Positions 12,703-26,916 of a stretch of 64,000 bases of DNA are shown here, piece by piece. The notes below the pieces were generated by a model, which saw only the letters and a program-made list of their open reading frames with translations, was not told the origin of the DNA and made no database searches. The DNA is from Brachycybe producta (Eukaryota > Arthropoda > Diplopoda > Playtdesmida > Andrognathidae). The translations under genes were made by a program, and so were the position numbers. The DNA is taken from contig JAUPFP010000053.1 in the NCBI GenBank assembly GCA_036925085.1, positions 744,001-808,000 of the forward strand, in the 5' to 3' direction. Position 1 is the first letter of the stretch. Each line of letters starts with the position of its first letter.

Positions 12703-14489
12703 ACTTCAACTTCAAATTAAAATTCAACTTTAACTTCAACTTCAACTTTAACTTCATCTTCAACTTGAACTTCAACTTCAAATTAAAATTCAACTTTAAC
12801 TTCAACTTCAACTTTAACTTTAATTTCAACTTAAACTTTAACTTCAACTTTAACTTCAACTTCAACTTTAACTTCAAATTCAACTTCAAATTCAAATTCA
12901 ACTTCAAATTCAAATTCAACTTCAACTTCAACTTCAACTTCAACTACAATTTCATATTCAAGTTCAACTTCAGTTTCATATTCAAGTTCAAATTCAACTT
13001 CAACTTCATCTTCAACTTCAACTTCAACTTTAACTTCATCTTCAACTTTAACTTCAACTTCAACTTCAAATTTAACTTCAACTTCAACTTCAACTTCAAC
13101 TTCAACTTCAACTACAATTTCATATTCAAGTTCAACTTCAGTTTCATATTCAAGTTCAAATTCAACTTCAACTTCATCTTCAACTTCAACTTCAAATTCA
13201 ACTTCAGCTTCAACTTCAACTTCAACTTCAACTTCAACTTCAACTTCAACTTCAAATTCAACTTCAAATTCAACTTTAACATCAACTTCAACTTCAACTT
13301 CAAATTCAACTTCAAATTCAACTTCAAATTCAACTTCAAATTCAACTTCAAATTCAACTTCAAATTCAACTTCAACTTCATCTTCAACTTCAACTTCAAC
13401 TTTAACTTCATCTTCAACTTCAACTTCAACTTCAACTTAAAATTCAACTTCAACTTCATCTTCAACTTCAACTTTAATTTCAACTTAAACTTTAACTTCA
13501 ACTTTAACTTTAACTTCAACTTTAACTTCAAATTCAACTTCAACTTCAAATTCAACTTTAACTTCCTTTTCAACTTTAACTTCAATTTCAACTTTGACTT
13601 CAAGTTCAACTTCGACTTCAACTTCAACTTCAACTTCAAAGTCAACTTCAACTTCAAATTTAACTTCAACTTCGACTTCAACTTCAACTTCAACTTCAAC
13701 TTCAACTTCAACTTCAACTTCAACTTCAAATTCAACTTCAACTTCAACTTCAACTTCAACTTCAAATTTAACTTCAACATCAACTTCAACTTCAACTTCA
13801 AATTCAACTTCAACTTCAAATTCAACTTCAACTTCAACTTCAACTTCAACTTCAACTTCAACTTTAACTTCATCTTCAACTTCAACTTCAAACTCAACTT
13901 CAATTTCATCTTCAACTTCAACTTCAACTTCAACTTCAACTTCAAATTAAAATTCAACTTCAACTTCAACTTCAATGTCAACTTCAACTTCAACTTCAAA
14001 TTTAACTTCAACTTCAACTTCGACTTCAACTTCAACTTCAACTTCAAATTCAACTTCAACTTCAACTTCAACTTCAATTTCAAATTCAACTTCAACATCA
14101 ACTTCAACTTCAATGTCAACTTCAACTTCAACTTCAAATTTAAATTCAACTTCAACTTCGACTTCAACTTCAACTTCAACTTCAACTTCAACTTCAAATT
14201 CAACTTCATCTTCAACTTCAACTTCAACTTTAACTTCATCTTCAACTTCAACTTCAACTTCAACTTCAACTACAATTTCATATTCAAGTTCAACTTCAGT
14301 TTCATATTCAAGTTCAAATTCAACTTCAACTTCATCTTCAACTTCAACTTCAACTTTAACTTCATCTTCAACTTCAACTTCAACTTCAAATTCAACTTCA
14401 AATTCAACATCAAATTCAACTTCAAATTCAACTTCAAATTCAACTTCAAATTCAACTTCAACTTCATCTTCAACTTCAACTTCAACTTC

Positions 14490-15290
14490 AACTTCAACTT
14501 CAAATTCAACTTCAACATCAACTTCAACTTCAATGTCAACTTCAACTTCAACTTCAAATTTAAATTCAACTTCAACTTCGACTTCAACTTCAACTTCAAC
14601 TTCAACTTCAACTTCAAATTCAACTTCATCTTCAACTTCAACTTCAACTTTAACTTCATCTTCAACTTCAACTTCAACTTCAAATTAAAATTCAACTTTA
14701 ACTTCAACTTCAACTTCAACTTTAATTTCAACTTAAACTTTAACTTCAACTTTAACTTCAACTTCAACTTTAACTTCAAATTCAACTTCAAATTCAAATT
14801 CAACTTCAACTTCAACTTCAACTTCAACTTCAACTACAATTTCATATTCAAGTTCAACTTCAGTTTCATATTCAAGTTCAAATTCAACTTCAACTTCATC
14901 TTCAACTTCAACTTCAACTTTAACTTCATCTTCAACTTCAACTTCAACTTCAAATTCAACTTCAAATTCAACTTCAAATTCAACTTCAAATTCAACTTCA
15001 AATTCAACTTCAACTTCATCTTCAACTTCAACTTCAACTTTAACTTCATCTTCAACTTCAACTTCAACTTCAAATTAAAATTCAACTTTAACTTCAACTT
15101 CAACTTCATCTTCAACTTCATCTTCAACTTCATCTTCAACTTCAACTTCAACTTCAACTTCAAATTCAACTTTAACATCACCTTCAACTTCAACTTCAAA
15201 TTTAACTTCAAATTCAACTTCAAATTCAACTTCTAATTCAACTTCAAATTCGACTTCAACTTCATCTTCAACTTTAACTTCATCTTCAAC
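14490..15290 (+). repeat. Duplicate of the 7.47-8.27 kb block
   Basis: Matches 7470-8270 at a constant offset of 7,020 bp, including B-type GTCAAC (14534 and 7514), the A-type start at 14834 and 7814, and the E module. Confidence 0.85.
15105..15254 (+). repeat. E module, copy 3 (followed by D)
   Basis: Identical variant order to 8085 at +7,020 bp, but here leading into a D module. Confidence 0.92.
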
Positions 15291-15320
15291 TTCAACTTCA
15301 ACTTAAACATAAAATTCAAC

Positions 15321-15998
15321 TTTAACATCAACTTCAACTTCAACTTTAATTTCAACTGAAACTTTAACTTCAACTTGATCTTCAACTTGAACTTCAACTT
15401 GAACTTCAACTTGAACTTGAACTTCAACTTCAATTTCAATTTCAATTTCATCTTCAACTTCAACTTTAATTTTAAATTCAATATCAACTTGAACTTGAAC
15501 TTCAACTTGAACTTAATATTCAACTTCAAGTTCAAATTCAAGTTCAACATCAACTTCAACTTCAACTTCAACTTCAACTTCAACTTCAACTTCAACTTCA
15601 ACTTCAACTTCAACTTCAACTTCAACTTTAACTGCAACTTCAACTTCAACTTCAACTTTAATTTCAACTTCAACTTCAACTTCAACTTTAACTGCAACTT
15701 CAACTTCAACTTTAACTTCATCTTCAACTTCAACTTCAACTTAAACTTAAAATTCAACTTTAACATCAACTTCAACTTCAACTTTAATTTCAACTGAAAC
15801 TTTAACTTCAACTTGAACTTCAACTTGAACTTCAACTTGAACTTCAACTTGAACTTCAACTTGAACTTCAACTTGAACTTCAACTTCAACTTCAATTTCA
15901 ATTTCAATTTCATCTTCAACTTCAACTTTAATTTTAAATTCAATATCAACTTGAACTTGAACTTCAACTTGAACTTAATATTCAACTTCAAGTTTAAC
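15321..15998 (+). repeat. D module 2
   Basis: Opens with TTTAACATCAAC and TTCAACTGAAAC, then TTGATC and TTGAAC steps. The two halves are 462 bp apart here (15467 and 15929). Pure canonical run of 12 units at 15555-15626, and six TTGAAC steps near 15813-15885. Confidence 0.92.
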
Positions 15999-16057
15999 TT
16001 CAACTTCAACTTCAACTTCAACTTCAAATTTAACTTCAACTCCAACTTCAACTTCAA

Positions 16058-16169
16058 CTACAATTTTATATTCAAGTTCAACTTCAATTTCATTTTCAAG
16101 TTCAACTTCAATTTCATATTCAAGTTCAACTTCAATTTCATATTCAAGTTCAACTTCAACTTCGAATTC
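16058..16169 (+). repeat. F marker module
   Basis: CTACAATTTTATATTC start, GAATTC at 16164-16169; first of the two copies in the 462-bp duplication. Confidence 0.92.
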
Positions 16170-16368
16170 AACTTCAACTTCAACTTTAAATTCAACTTTA
16201 AATTCAACTTCAACTTCAACTTCAACTTCAACTTCAAATTCAACTTCAGCTTCAACTTCAACTTCAACTTCAACTTCAACATCAACTTCAACTTCAACTT
16301 CAAATTCAACTTCAAATTCAACTTTAACATCAACTTCAACTTCAACTTCAAATTCAACTTCAAATTCA

Positions 16369-16460
16369 ATTTCATCTTCAACTTCAACTTTAATTTTAAA
16401 TTCAATATCAACTTGAACTTGAACTTCAACTTGAACTTAATATTCAACTTCAAGTTTAAC
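16369..16460 (+). repeat. Partial D module (second half only)
   Basis: Contains the TTAATTTTAAATTC, ATTCAATATC, TTGAAC and TTAATATTC steps of the second D half, without the TTGAAC ladder. It was created by the 462-bp duplication. Confidence 0.9.
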
Positions 16461-16519
16461 TTCAACTTCAACTTCAACTTCAACTTCAAATTTAACTTCA
16501 ACTCCAACTTCAACTTCAA

Positions 16520-16631
16520 CTACAATTTTATATTCAAGTTCAACTTCAATTTCATTTTCAAGTTCAACTTCAATTTCATATTCAAGTTCAACTTCAATTT
16601 CATATTCAAGTTCAACTTCAACTTCGAATTC
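16520..16631 (+). repeat. F marker module
   Basis: Second copy in the 462-bp duplication; GAATTC at 16626-16631. A private TTCGGC occurs about 75 bp further on. Confidence 0.92.
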
Positions 16632-18163
16632 AACTTCAACTTCAACTTTAAATTCAACTTTAAATTCAACTTCAACTTCAACTTCAACTTCAACTTCAAA
16701 TTCAACTTCGGCTTCAACTTCAACTTCAACTTCAACTTCAACATCAACTTCAACTTCAACTTCAAATTCAACTTCAAATTCAACTTTAACATCAACTTCA
16801 ACTTCAACTTCAAATTCAACTTCAAATTCAACTTCAAATTCAACTTCAAATTCAACTTCAAATTCAACTTCAAATTCAACTTCAAATTCAACTTCAACTT
16901 CATCTTCAACTTCAACTTCAACTTTAACTTCATCTTCAACTTCAACTTCAAACTCAACTTCAATTTCATCTTCAACTTCAACTTCAACTTCAACTTCAAC
17001 TTCAAATTAAAATTCAACTTCAACTTCAACTTCAATGTCAACTTCAACTTCAACTTCAAATTTAACTTCAACTTCAACTTCGACTTCAACTTCAACTTCA
17101 ACTTCAACTTCAACTTCAACTTCAACTTCAACTTCAACTTCAAATTCAACTTCAACATCAACTTCAACTTCAATGTCAACTTCAACTTCAACTTCAAATT
17201 TAAATTCAACTTCAACTTCGACTTCAACTTCAACTTCAACTTCAACTTCAACTTCAAATTCAACTTCATCTTCAACTTCAACTTCAACTTTAACTTCATC
17301 TTCAACTTCAACTTCAACTTCAAATTAAAATTCAACTTTAACTTCAACTTCAACTTCAACTTTAATTTCAACTTAAACTTTAACTTCAACTTTAACTTCA
17401 ACTTCAACTTTAACTTCAAATTCAACTTCAAATTCAAATTCAACTTCAACTTCAACTTCAACTTCAACTTCAACTACAATTTCATATTCAAGTTCAACTT
17501 CAGTTTCATATTCAAGTTCAAATTCAACTTCAACTTCATCTTCAACTTCAACTTCAACTTTAACTTCATCTTCAACTTCAACTTCAACTTCAAATTCAAC
17601 TTCAAATTCAACTTCAAATTCAACTTCAAATTCAACTTCAAATTCAACTTCAACTTCGTCTTCAACTTCAACTTCAACTTTAACTTCATCTTCAACTTCA
17701 ACTTCAACTTCAAATTAAAATTCAACTTTAACTTCAACTTCAATTTCAAATTTAACTTCTACTTCAACTTCGACTTCAAATTCAACTTCAAATTCAACTT
17801 CAACTTCATCTTCAACTTCAACTTCAACTTTAACTTCATCTTCAACTTCAACTTCAACTTTAACTTAAAATTTAACTTCAACTTCAACTTCAACTTCAAC
17901 TTTAATTTCAACTTAAACTTTAACTTCAACTTTAACTTTAACTTCAACTTTAACTTCAAATTCAACTTCAACTTCAAATTCAACTTAAACTTCAATTTCA
18001 ACTTTAACTTCAATTTCAACTTTGACTTCAAGTTCAACTTCGACTTCAACTTCAACTTCAACTTCAACTTCAACTTCAAATTCAACTTCAACATCAACTT
18101 CAACTTCAACTTCAAATTCAACTTCAAATTCAACTTCAACTTCAACTTCAACTTCAACTTCAA

Positions 18164-18804
18164 CTACAATTTCATATTCAAGTTCAACTTCAGTTTCATA
18201 TTCAAGTTCATCTTCAATTTCATATTCAAGTTCAACTTCAACTTCAAATTCAACTTCAACTTCAACTTTAAATTCAACTTTAAATTCAACTTCAACTTCA
18301 ACTTCAACTTCAACTTCAATTTCAACTTCAGCTTCAACTTCAACTTCAACTTCAACTTCAAACTCAACTTCAACTTCATCTTCAACTTCAACTTCAACTT
18401 CAACTTCAACTTCAACTTAAAATTCAACATCAACTTCAACTTCAATGTCAACTTCAACTTCAAATTTAACTTAAACTTCAACTTCGACTTCTACTTCAAC
18501 TTCAACTTCAACTTCAAATTCAACTTCAACTTCAACTTCAACTTCAACTTCAAATTCAACTTCAACATCAACTTCAGCTTCAATGTCAACTTCAACTTCA
18601 ACTTCAAATTTAACTTCAACTTCAACTTCGACTTCAACTTCAACTTCAACTTCAACTTCAAATTCAACTTCAACTTCAACTTCAACTTCAAATTCAACTT
18701 CAACATCAACTTCAAATTCAACTTCAAATTCAACTTCAAATTCAACTTCAAATTCAACTTCAAATTCAACTTCAAATTCAACTTCAACTTCATCTTCAAC
18801 TTGA
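18164..18804 (+). repeat. A2-B' marker module, copy 5
   Basis: Matches copy 4 at a constant offset of 6,114 bp; B' starts at 18445. A private TTAAAC near 18470 replaces TTCAAC. Confidence 0.9.
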
Positions 18805-19359
18805 ACTTCAACTTCAAATTAAAATTCAACTTTAACTTCAACTTCAACTTTAACTTCATCTTCAACTTGAACTTCAACTTCAAATTAAAATTCAAATTTA
18901 ACTTCAACTTCAACTTTAACTTTAATTTCAACTTAAACTTTAACTTCAACTTTAACTTCAACTTCAACTTTAACTTCAAATTCAACTTCAAATTCAAATT
19001 CAACTTCAAATTCAAATTCAACTTCAACTTCAACTTCAACTTCAACTACAATTTCATATTCAAGTTGAACTTCAGTTTCATATTCAAGTTCAAATTCAAC
19101 TTCAACTTCATCTTCAACTTCAACTTCAACTTTAACTTCATCTTCAACTTTAACTTCAACTTCAACTTCAAATTTAACTTCAACTTCAACTTCAACTTCA
19201 ACTTCAACTTCAACTACAATTTCATATTCAAGTTCAACTTCAGTTTCATATTCAAGTTCAAATTCAACTTCAACTTCATCTTCAACTTCAACTTCAAATT
19301 CAACTTCAGCTTCAACTTCAACTTCAACTTCAACTTCAACTTCAACTTCAACTTCAACT

Positions 19360-22300
19360 TCAAATTCAACTTCAAATTCAACTTTAACATCAACTTCAAC
19401 TTCAACTTCAAATTCAACTTCAAATTCAACTTCAAATTCAACTTCAAATTCAACTTCAAATTCAACTTCAAATTCAACTTCAACTTCATCTTCAACTTCA
19501 ACTTCAACTTTAACTTCATCTTCAACTTCAACTTCAACTTCAACTTAAAATTCAACTTCAACTTCATCTTCAACTTCAACTTTAATTTCAACTTAAACTT
19601 TAACTTCAACTTTAACTTTAACTTCAACTTTAACTTCAAATTCAACTTCAACTTCAAATTCAACTTTAACTTCCTTTTCAACTTTAACTTCAATTTCAAC
19701 TTTGACTTCAAGTTCAACTTCGACTTCAACTTCAACTTCAACTTCAAAGTCAACTTCAACTTCAAATTTAACTTCAACTTCGACTTCAACCTCAACTTCA
19801 ACTTCAACTTCAACTTCAACTTCAAATTCAACTTCAACTTCAACTTCAACTTCAACTTCAAATTTAACTTCAACATCAACTTCAACTTCAACTTCAAATT
19901 CAACTTCAACTTCAAATTCAACTTCAACTTCAACTTCAACTTCAACTTCAACTTCAACTTTAACTTCATCTTCAACTTCAACTTCAAACTCAACTTCAAT
20001 TTCATTTTCAACTTCAACTTCAACTTCAACTTCAACTTCAAATTAAAATTCAACTTCAACTTCAACTTCAATGTCAACTTCAACTTCAACTTCAAATTTA
20101 ACTTCAACTTCAACTTCGACTTCAACTTCAACTTTAACTTCAAATTCAACTTCAACTTCAACTTCAACTTCAACTTCAATTTCAAATTCAACTTCAACAT
20201 CAACTTCAACTTCAATGTCAACTTCAACTTCAACTTCAAATTTAAATTCAACTTCAACTTCGACTTCAACTTCAACTTCAACTTCAACTTCAAATTCAAC
20301 TTCATCTTCAACTTCAACTTCAACTTTAACTTCATCTTCAACTTCAACTTCAACTTCAACTTCAACTACAATTTCATATTCAAGTTCAACTTCAGTTTCA
20401 TATTCAAGTTCAAATTCAACTTCAACTTCATCTTCAACTTCAACTTCAACTTTAACTTCATCTTCAACTTCAACTTCAACTTCAAATTCAACTTCAAATT
20501 CAACATCAAATTCAACTTCAATTTCAACTTCAAATTCAACTTCAAATTCAACTTCAACTTCATCTTCAACTTCAACTTCAACTTTAACTTCATCTTCAAC
20601 TTCAACTTCAACTTCAAATTAAAATTCAACTTTAACTTCAACTTCAACTTCAACTTCAACTTCAACTTCAAATTTAACTTCAACATCAACTTCAACTTCA
20701 ACTTCAAATTCAACTTCAACTTCAAATTCAACTTCAACTTCAACTTCAACTTCAACTTCAACTTTAACTTCATCTTCAACTTCAACTTCAAACTCAACTT
20801 CAATTTCATCTTCAACTTCAACTTCAACTTCAACTTCAACTTCAAATTAAAATTCAACTTCAACTTCAACTTCAATGTCAACTTCAACTTCAACTTCAAA
20901 TTTAACTTCAACTTCAACTTCGACTTCAACTTCAACTTCAACTTCAAATTCAACTTCAACTTCAACTTCAACTTCAACTTCAAATTCAACTTCAACATCA
21001 ACTTCAACTTCAATGTCAACTTCAACTTCAACTTCAAATTTAAATCCAACTTCAACTTCGACTTCAACTTCAACTTCAACTTCAACTTCAACTTCAAATT
21101 CAACTTCATCTTCAACTTCAACTTCAACTTTAACTTCATCTTCAACTTCAACTTTAACTTCATCTTCAACTTCAACTTCAACTTCAAATTCAACTTCAAA
21201 TTCAACTTCAAATTCAACTTCAAATTCAACTTCAAATTCAACTTCAACTTCATCTTCAACTTCAACTTCAACTTTAACTTCATCTTCAACTTCAACTTCA
21301 ACTTCAAATTAAAATTCAACTTTAACTTCGAATTCAACTTCAAATTCAACTTCAAATTCAACTTCAAATTCAACTTCAAATTCAACTTCAAATTCAAATT
21401 CAACTTCATCTTCAACTTCAACTTCAACTTTAACTTCATCTTCAACTTCAACTTTAACTTCATCTTCAACTTCAACTTCAACTTCAAATTCAACTTCAAA
21501 TTCAACTTCAAATTCAACTTCAAATTCAAGTTCAAATTCAACTTCAACTTCATCTTCAACTTTAACTTCAACTTTAACTTCATCTTCAACTTCAACTTCA
21601 ACTTCAAATTCAACTTCAAATTCAACTTCAAATTCAACTTCAAATTCAACTTCAAATTCAACTTCAAATTCAACTTCAACTTCATCTTCAACTTCAACTT
21701 CAACTTTAACTTCATCTTCAACTTCAACTTCAAATTAAAATTCAACTTTAACTTCAACTTCAACTTCAATTTCATCTTCAACTTCAACTTCAACTTCAAC
21801 TTCAACTTCAAATTAAAATTCAACTTCAACTTCAACTTCAATGTCAACTTCAACTTCAAATTCAAATTCAACTTCAACTTCAACTTCAACTTCAAATTTA
21901 ACTTCAACATCAACTTCAACTTCAACTTCAAATTCAACTTCAACTTCAAATTCAACTTCAACTTCAACTTCAACTTCAACTTCAACTTTAAATTCATCTT
22001 CAACTTCAACTTCAAACTCAACTTCAATTTCATCTTCAACTTCAACTTCAACTTCAACTTCAACTTCAAAGTAAAATTCAACTTCAACTTCAACTTCAAT
22101 GTCAACTTCAACTTCAACTTCAAATTTAACTTCAACTTCAACTTCGACTTCAACTTCAACTTCAACTTCAAATTCAACTTCAACTTCAACTTCAACTTCA
22201 ACTTCAAATTCAACTTCAACATCAACTTCAACTTCAATGTCAACTTCAACTTCAACTTCAAATTTAAATTCAACTTCAACTTCGACTTCAACTTCAACTT

Positions 22301-22382
22301 CAACTTCAACTTCAACTTCAAATTCAACTTCATCTTCAACTTCAAATTCAACTTTAACTTCATCTTCAACTTCAACTTCAAC
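19360..22382 (+). repeat. 3,024-bp tandem duplication, left copy
   Basis: The offset to the right copy is 3,024 bp over most of its length. Private variants are shared: AACCTCAAC (CC at 19790 and 22814), TTTCATTTTC (near 20001 and 23025), and ATCAAATTC then TTCAAT in a ladder (near 20508 and 23532). GAATTC at 21330 and 24354 also matches. Confidence 0.92.
21121..21720 (+). repeat. 300-bp tandem pair, copy a
   Basis: Two consecutive blocks share a double TTTAAC-TTCATC step at 21129 and 21429, exactly 300 bp apart, each followed by a (TTCAAA-TTCAAC) ladder. Only the second has TTCAAG in its ladder. Confidence 0.85.
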
Positions 22383-25300
22383 TTCAACTTCAACTTCAAC
22401 TTCAACTTCAAATTCAACTTCAAATTCAACTTTAACATCAACTTCAACTTCAACTTCAAATTCAACTTCAAATTCAACTTCAAATTCAACTTCAAATTCA
22501 ACTTCAACTTCATCTTCAACTTCAACTTCAACTTTAACTTCATCTTCAACTTCAACTTCAACTTCAACTTAAAATTCAACTTCAACTTCATCTTCAACTT
22601 CAACTTTAATTTCAACTTAAACTTTAACTTCAACTTTAACTTTAACTTCAACTTTAACTTCAAATTCAACTTCAACTTCAAATTCAACTTTAACTTCCTT
22701 TTCAACTTTAACTTCAATTTCAACTTTGACTTCAAGTTCAACTTCGACTTCAACTTCAACTTCAACTTCAAAGTCAACTTCAACTTCAAATTTAACTTCA
22801 ACTTCGACTTCAACCTCAACTTCAACTTCAACTTCAACTTCAACTTCAAATTCAACTTCAACTTCAACTTCAACTTCAACTTCAAATTTAACTTCAACAT
22901 CAACTTCAACTTCAACTTCAAATTCAACTTCAACTTCAAATTCAACTTCAACTTCAACTTCAACTTCAACTTCAACTTCAACTTTAACTTCATCTTCAAC
23001 TTCAACTTCAAACTCAACTTCAATTTCATTTTCAACTTCAACTTCAACTTCAACTTCAACTTCAAATTAAAATTCAACTTCAACTTCAACTTCAATGTCA
23101 ACTTCAACTTCAACTTCAAATTTAACTTCAACTTCAACTTCGACTTCAACTTCAACTTTAACTTCAAATTCAACTTCAACTTCAACTTCAACTTCAACTT
23201 CAATTTCAAATTCAACTTCAACATCAACTTCAACTTCAATGTCAACTTCAACTTCAACTTCAAATTTAAATTCAACTTCAACTTCGACTTCAACTTCAAC
23301 TTCAACTTCAACTTCAAATTCAACTTCATCTTCAACTTCAACTTCAACTTTAACTTCATCTTCAACTTCAACTTCAACTTCAACTTCAACTACAATTTCA
23401 TATTCAAGTTCAACTTCAGTTTCATATTCAAGTTCAAATTCAACTTCAACTTCATCTTCAACTTCAACTTCAACTTTAACTTCATCTTCAACTTCAACTT
23501 CAACTTCAAATTCAACTTCAAATTCAACATCAAATTCAACTTCAATTTCAACTTCAAATTCAACTTCAAATTCAACTTCAACTTCATCTTCAACTTCAAC
23601 TTCAACTTTAACTTCATCTTCAACTTCAACTTCAACTTCAAATTAAAATTCAACTTTAACTTCAACTTCAACTTCAACTTCAACTTCAACTTCAAATTTA
23701 ACTTCAACATCAACTTCAACTTCAACTTCAAATTCAACTTCAACTTCAAATTCAACTTCAACTTCAACTTCAACTTCAACTTCAACTTTAACTTCATCTT
23801 CAACTTCAACTTCAAACTCAACTTCAATTTCATCTTCAACTTCAACTTCAACTTCAACTTCAACTTCAAATTAAAATTCAACTTCAACTTCAACTTCAAT
23901 GTCAACTTCAACTTCAACTTCAAATTTAACTTCAACTTCAACTTCGACTTCAACTTCAACTTCAACTTCAAATTCAACTTCAACTTCAACTTCAACTTCA
24001 ACTTCAAATTCAACTTCAACATCAACTTCAACTTCAATGTCAACTTCAACTTCAACTTCAAATTTAAATCCAACTTCAACTTCGACTTCAACTTCAACTT
24101 CAACTTCAACTTCAACTTCAAATTCAACTTCATCTTCAACTTCAACTTCAACTTTAACTTCATCTTCAACTTCAACTTTAACTTCATCTTCAACTTCAAC
24201 TTCAACTTCAAATTCAACTTCAAATTCAACTTCAAATTCAACTTCAAATTCAACTTCAAATTCAACTTCAACTTCATCTTCAACTTCAACTTCAACTTTA
24301 ACTTCATCTTCAACTTCAACTTCAACTTCAAATTAAAATTCAACTTTAACTTCGAATTCAACTTCAAATTCAACTTCAAATTCAACTTCAAATTCAACTT
24401 CAAATTCAACTTCAAATTCAAATTCAACTTCATCTTCAACTTCAACTTCAACTTTAACTTCATCTTCAACTTCAACTTTAACTTCATCTTCAACTTCAAC
24501 TTCAACTTCAAATTCAACTTCAAATTCAACTTCAAATTCAACTTCAAATTCAAGTTCAAATTCAACTTCAACTTCATCTTCAACTTTAACTTCAACTTTA
24601 ACTTCATCTTCAACTTCAACTTCAACTTCAAATTCAACTTCAAATTCAACTTCAAATTCAACTTCAAATTCAACTTCAAATTCAACTTCAAATTCAACTT
24701 CAACTTCATCTTCAACTTCAACTTCAACTTTAACTTCATCTTCAACTTCAACTTCAAATTAAAATTCAACTTTAACTTCAACTTCAACTTCAATTTCATC
24801 TTCAACTTCAACTTCAACTTCAACTTCAAATTAAAATTCAACTTCAACTTCAACTTCAATGTCAACTTCAACTTCAAATTCAAATTCAACTTCAACTTCA
24901 ACTTCAACTTCAAATTTAACTTCAACATCAACTTCAACTTCAACTTCAAATTCAACTTCAACTTCAAATTCAACTTCAACTTCAACTTCAACTTCAACTT
25001 CAACTTTAAATTCATCTTCAACTTCAACTTCAAACTCAACTTCAATTTCATCTTCAACTTCAACTTCAACTTCAACTTCAACTTCAAAGTAAAATTCAAC
25101 TTCAACTTCAACTTCAATGTCAACTTCAACTTCAACTTCAAATTTAACTTCAACTTCAACTTCGACTTCAACTTCAACTTCAACTTCAAATTCAACTTCA
25201 ACTTCAACTTCAACTTCAACTTCAAATTCAACTTCAACATCAACTTCAACTTCAATGTCAACTTCAACTTCAACTTCAAATTTAAATTCAACTTCAACTT

Positions 25301-25400
25301 CGACTTCAACTTCAACTTCAACTTCAACTTCAACTTCAAATTCAACTTCATCTTCAACTTCAAATTCAACTTTAACTTCATCTTCAACTTCAACTTCAAC
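22383..25400 (+). repeat. 3,024-bp tandem duplication, right copy
   Basis: Begins where the sequence after the TTCAAA-TTCAAC-TTTAAC stretch jumps back to the content of about 19.36 kb. Near the left junction it has about two fewer 12-bp ladder dimers. The offset falls to 3,018 bp in its last third, a one-hexamer difference. Confidence 0.9.
24145..24744 (+). repeat. 300-bp tandem pair, copy b
   Basis: Equivalent of 21121 at +3,024 bp, with the same TTCAAG in the second ladder. Confidence 0.85.
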
Positions 25401-26257
25401 TTCAAATTAAAATTCAACTTTAACTTCAACTTCAACTTCAATTTTAATTTCAACTTAAACTTTAACTTCAACTTTAACTTCAACTTCAACTTTAACTTCA
25501 AATTCAACTTCAAATTCAAATTCAACTTCAACTTCAACTTCAACTTCAACTTCAACAACAATTTCATATTCAAGTTCAACTTCAGTTTCATATTCAAGTT
25601 CAAATTCAACTTCAACTTCATCTTCAACTTCAACTTCAACTTTAACTTCATCTTCAACTTCAACTTCAACTTCAAATTCAACTTCAAATTCAACTTCAAA
25701 TTCAACTTCAAATTCAACTTCAAATTCAACTTCAAATTCAACTTCAACTTCATCTTCAACTTCAACTTCAACTTTAACTTCATCTTCAACTTCAACTTCA
25801 ACTTCAAATTAAAATTCAACTTTAACTTCAACTTCAATTTCAAATTTAACTTCAACTTCAACTTCGACTTCAAATTCAACTTCAAATTCAACTTCAACTT
25901 CATCTTCAACTTCAACTTCAACTTTAACTTCATCTTCAACTTCAACTTCAACTTCAACTTAAAATTTAACTTCAACTTCAACTTCAACTTCAACTTTAAT
26001 TTCAACTTAAACTTTAACTTCAACTTTAACTTTAACTTCAACTTTAACTTCAAATTCAACTTCAAATTCAAATTCAACTTAAACTTCAATTTCAACTTTA
26101 ACTTCAATTTCAACTTTGACTTCAAGTTCAACTTCGACTTCAACTTCAACTTCAACTTCAACTTCAACTTCAAATTCAACTTCAACATCAACTTCAACTT
26201 CAACTTCAAATTCAACTTCAAATTCAACTTCAACTTCAACTTCAACTTCAACTTCAA

Positions 26258-26916
26258 CTACAATTTCATATTCAAGTTCAACTTCAGTTTCATATTCAAG
26301 TTCATCTTCAATTTCATATTCAAGTTCAACTTCAACTTCAAATTCAACTTCAACTTCAACTTTAAATTCAACTTTAAATTCAACTTCAACTTCAACTTCA
26401 ACTTCAACTTCAATTTCAACTTCAGCTTCAACTTCAACTTCAACTTCAACTTCAAACTCAACTTCAACTTCATCTTCAACTTCAACTTCAACTTCAACTT
26501 CAACTTCAACTTAAAATTCAACATCAACTTCAACTTCAATGTCAACTTCAACTTCAAATTTAACTTCAACTTCAACTTCGACTTCTACTTCAACTTCAAC
26601 TTCAACTTCAAATTCAACTTCAACTTCAACTTCAACTTCAACTTCAAATTCAACTTCAACATCAACTTCAGCTTCAATGTCAACTTCAACTTCAACTTCA
26701 AATTTAACTTCAACTTCAACTTCGACTTCAACTTCAACTTCAACTTCAACTTCAAATTCAACTTCAACTTCAACTTCAACTTCAAATTCAACTTCAACAT
26801 CAACTTCAAATTCAACTTCAAATTCAACTTCAAATTCAACTTCAAATTCAACTTCAAATTCAACTTCAACTTCATCTTCAACTTCAACTTCAACTTTAAC
26901 TTCATCTTCAACTTGA
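26258..26916 (+). repeat. A2-B' marker module, copy 6
   Basis: Standard variant order, B' at 26539, terminal ladder of five dimers. Confidence 0.9.

Larger units (their letters stand above)
9279..14470 (+). repeat. Higher-order unit, domain II, copy 1
   Basis: The block opens with D-F and continues through C (10576), A2-B' (12050) and C (13594). It matches 15375-20570 in the same order, with offsets of 6,096-6,114 bp over most of its length. Confidence 0.85.
15908..16831 (+). repeat. 462-bp tandem duplication
   Basis: The second half of D plus the following F module occurs twice, 462 bp apart: D motif at 15908 and 16370, the otherwise unseen TCCAAC at 16041 and 16503, F at 16058 and 16520, GAATTC at 16164 and 16626. 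The shared private TCCAAC argues for recent duplication. Confidence 0.92.
15375..20570 (+). repeat. Higher-order unit, domain II, copy 2
   Basis: Matches 9279-14470 with A2 at 18164 and C at 18022 and 19702. It differs by the extra 462-bp copy and by loss of a block between the ladder at 16.8 kb and the B-type stretch at 17.0 kb. Confidence 0.85.
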
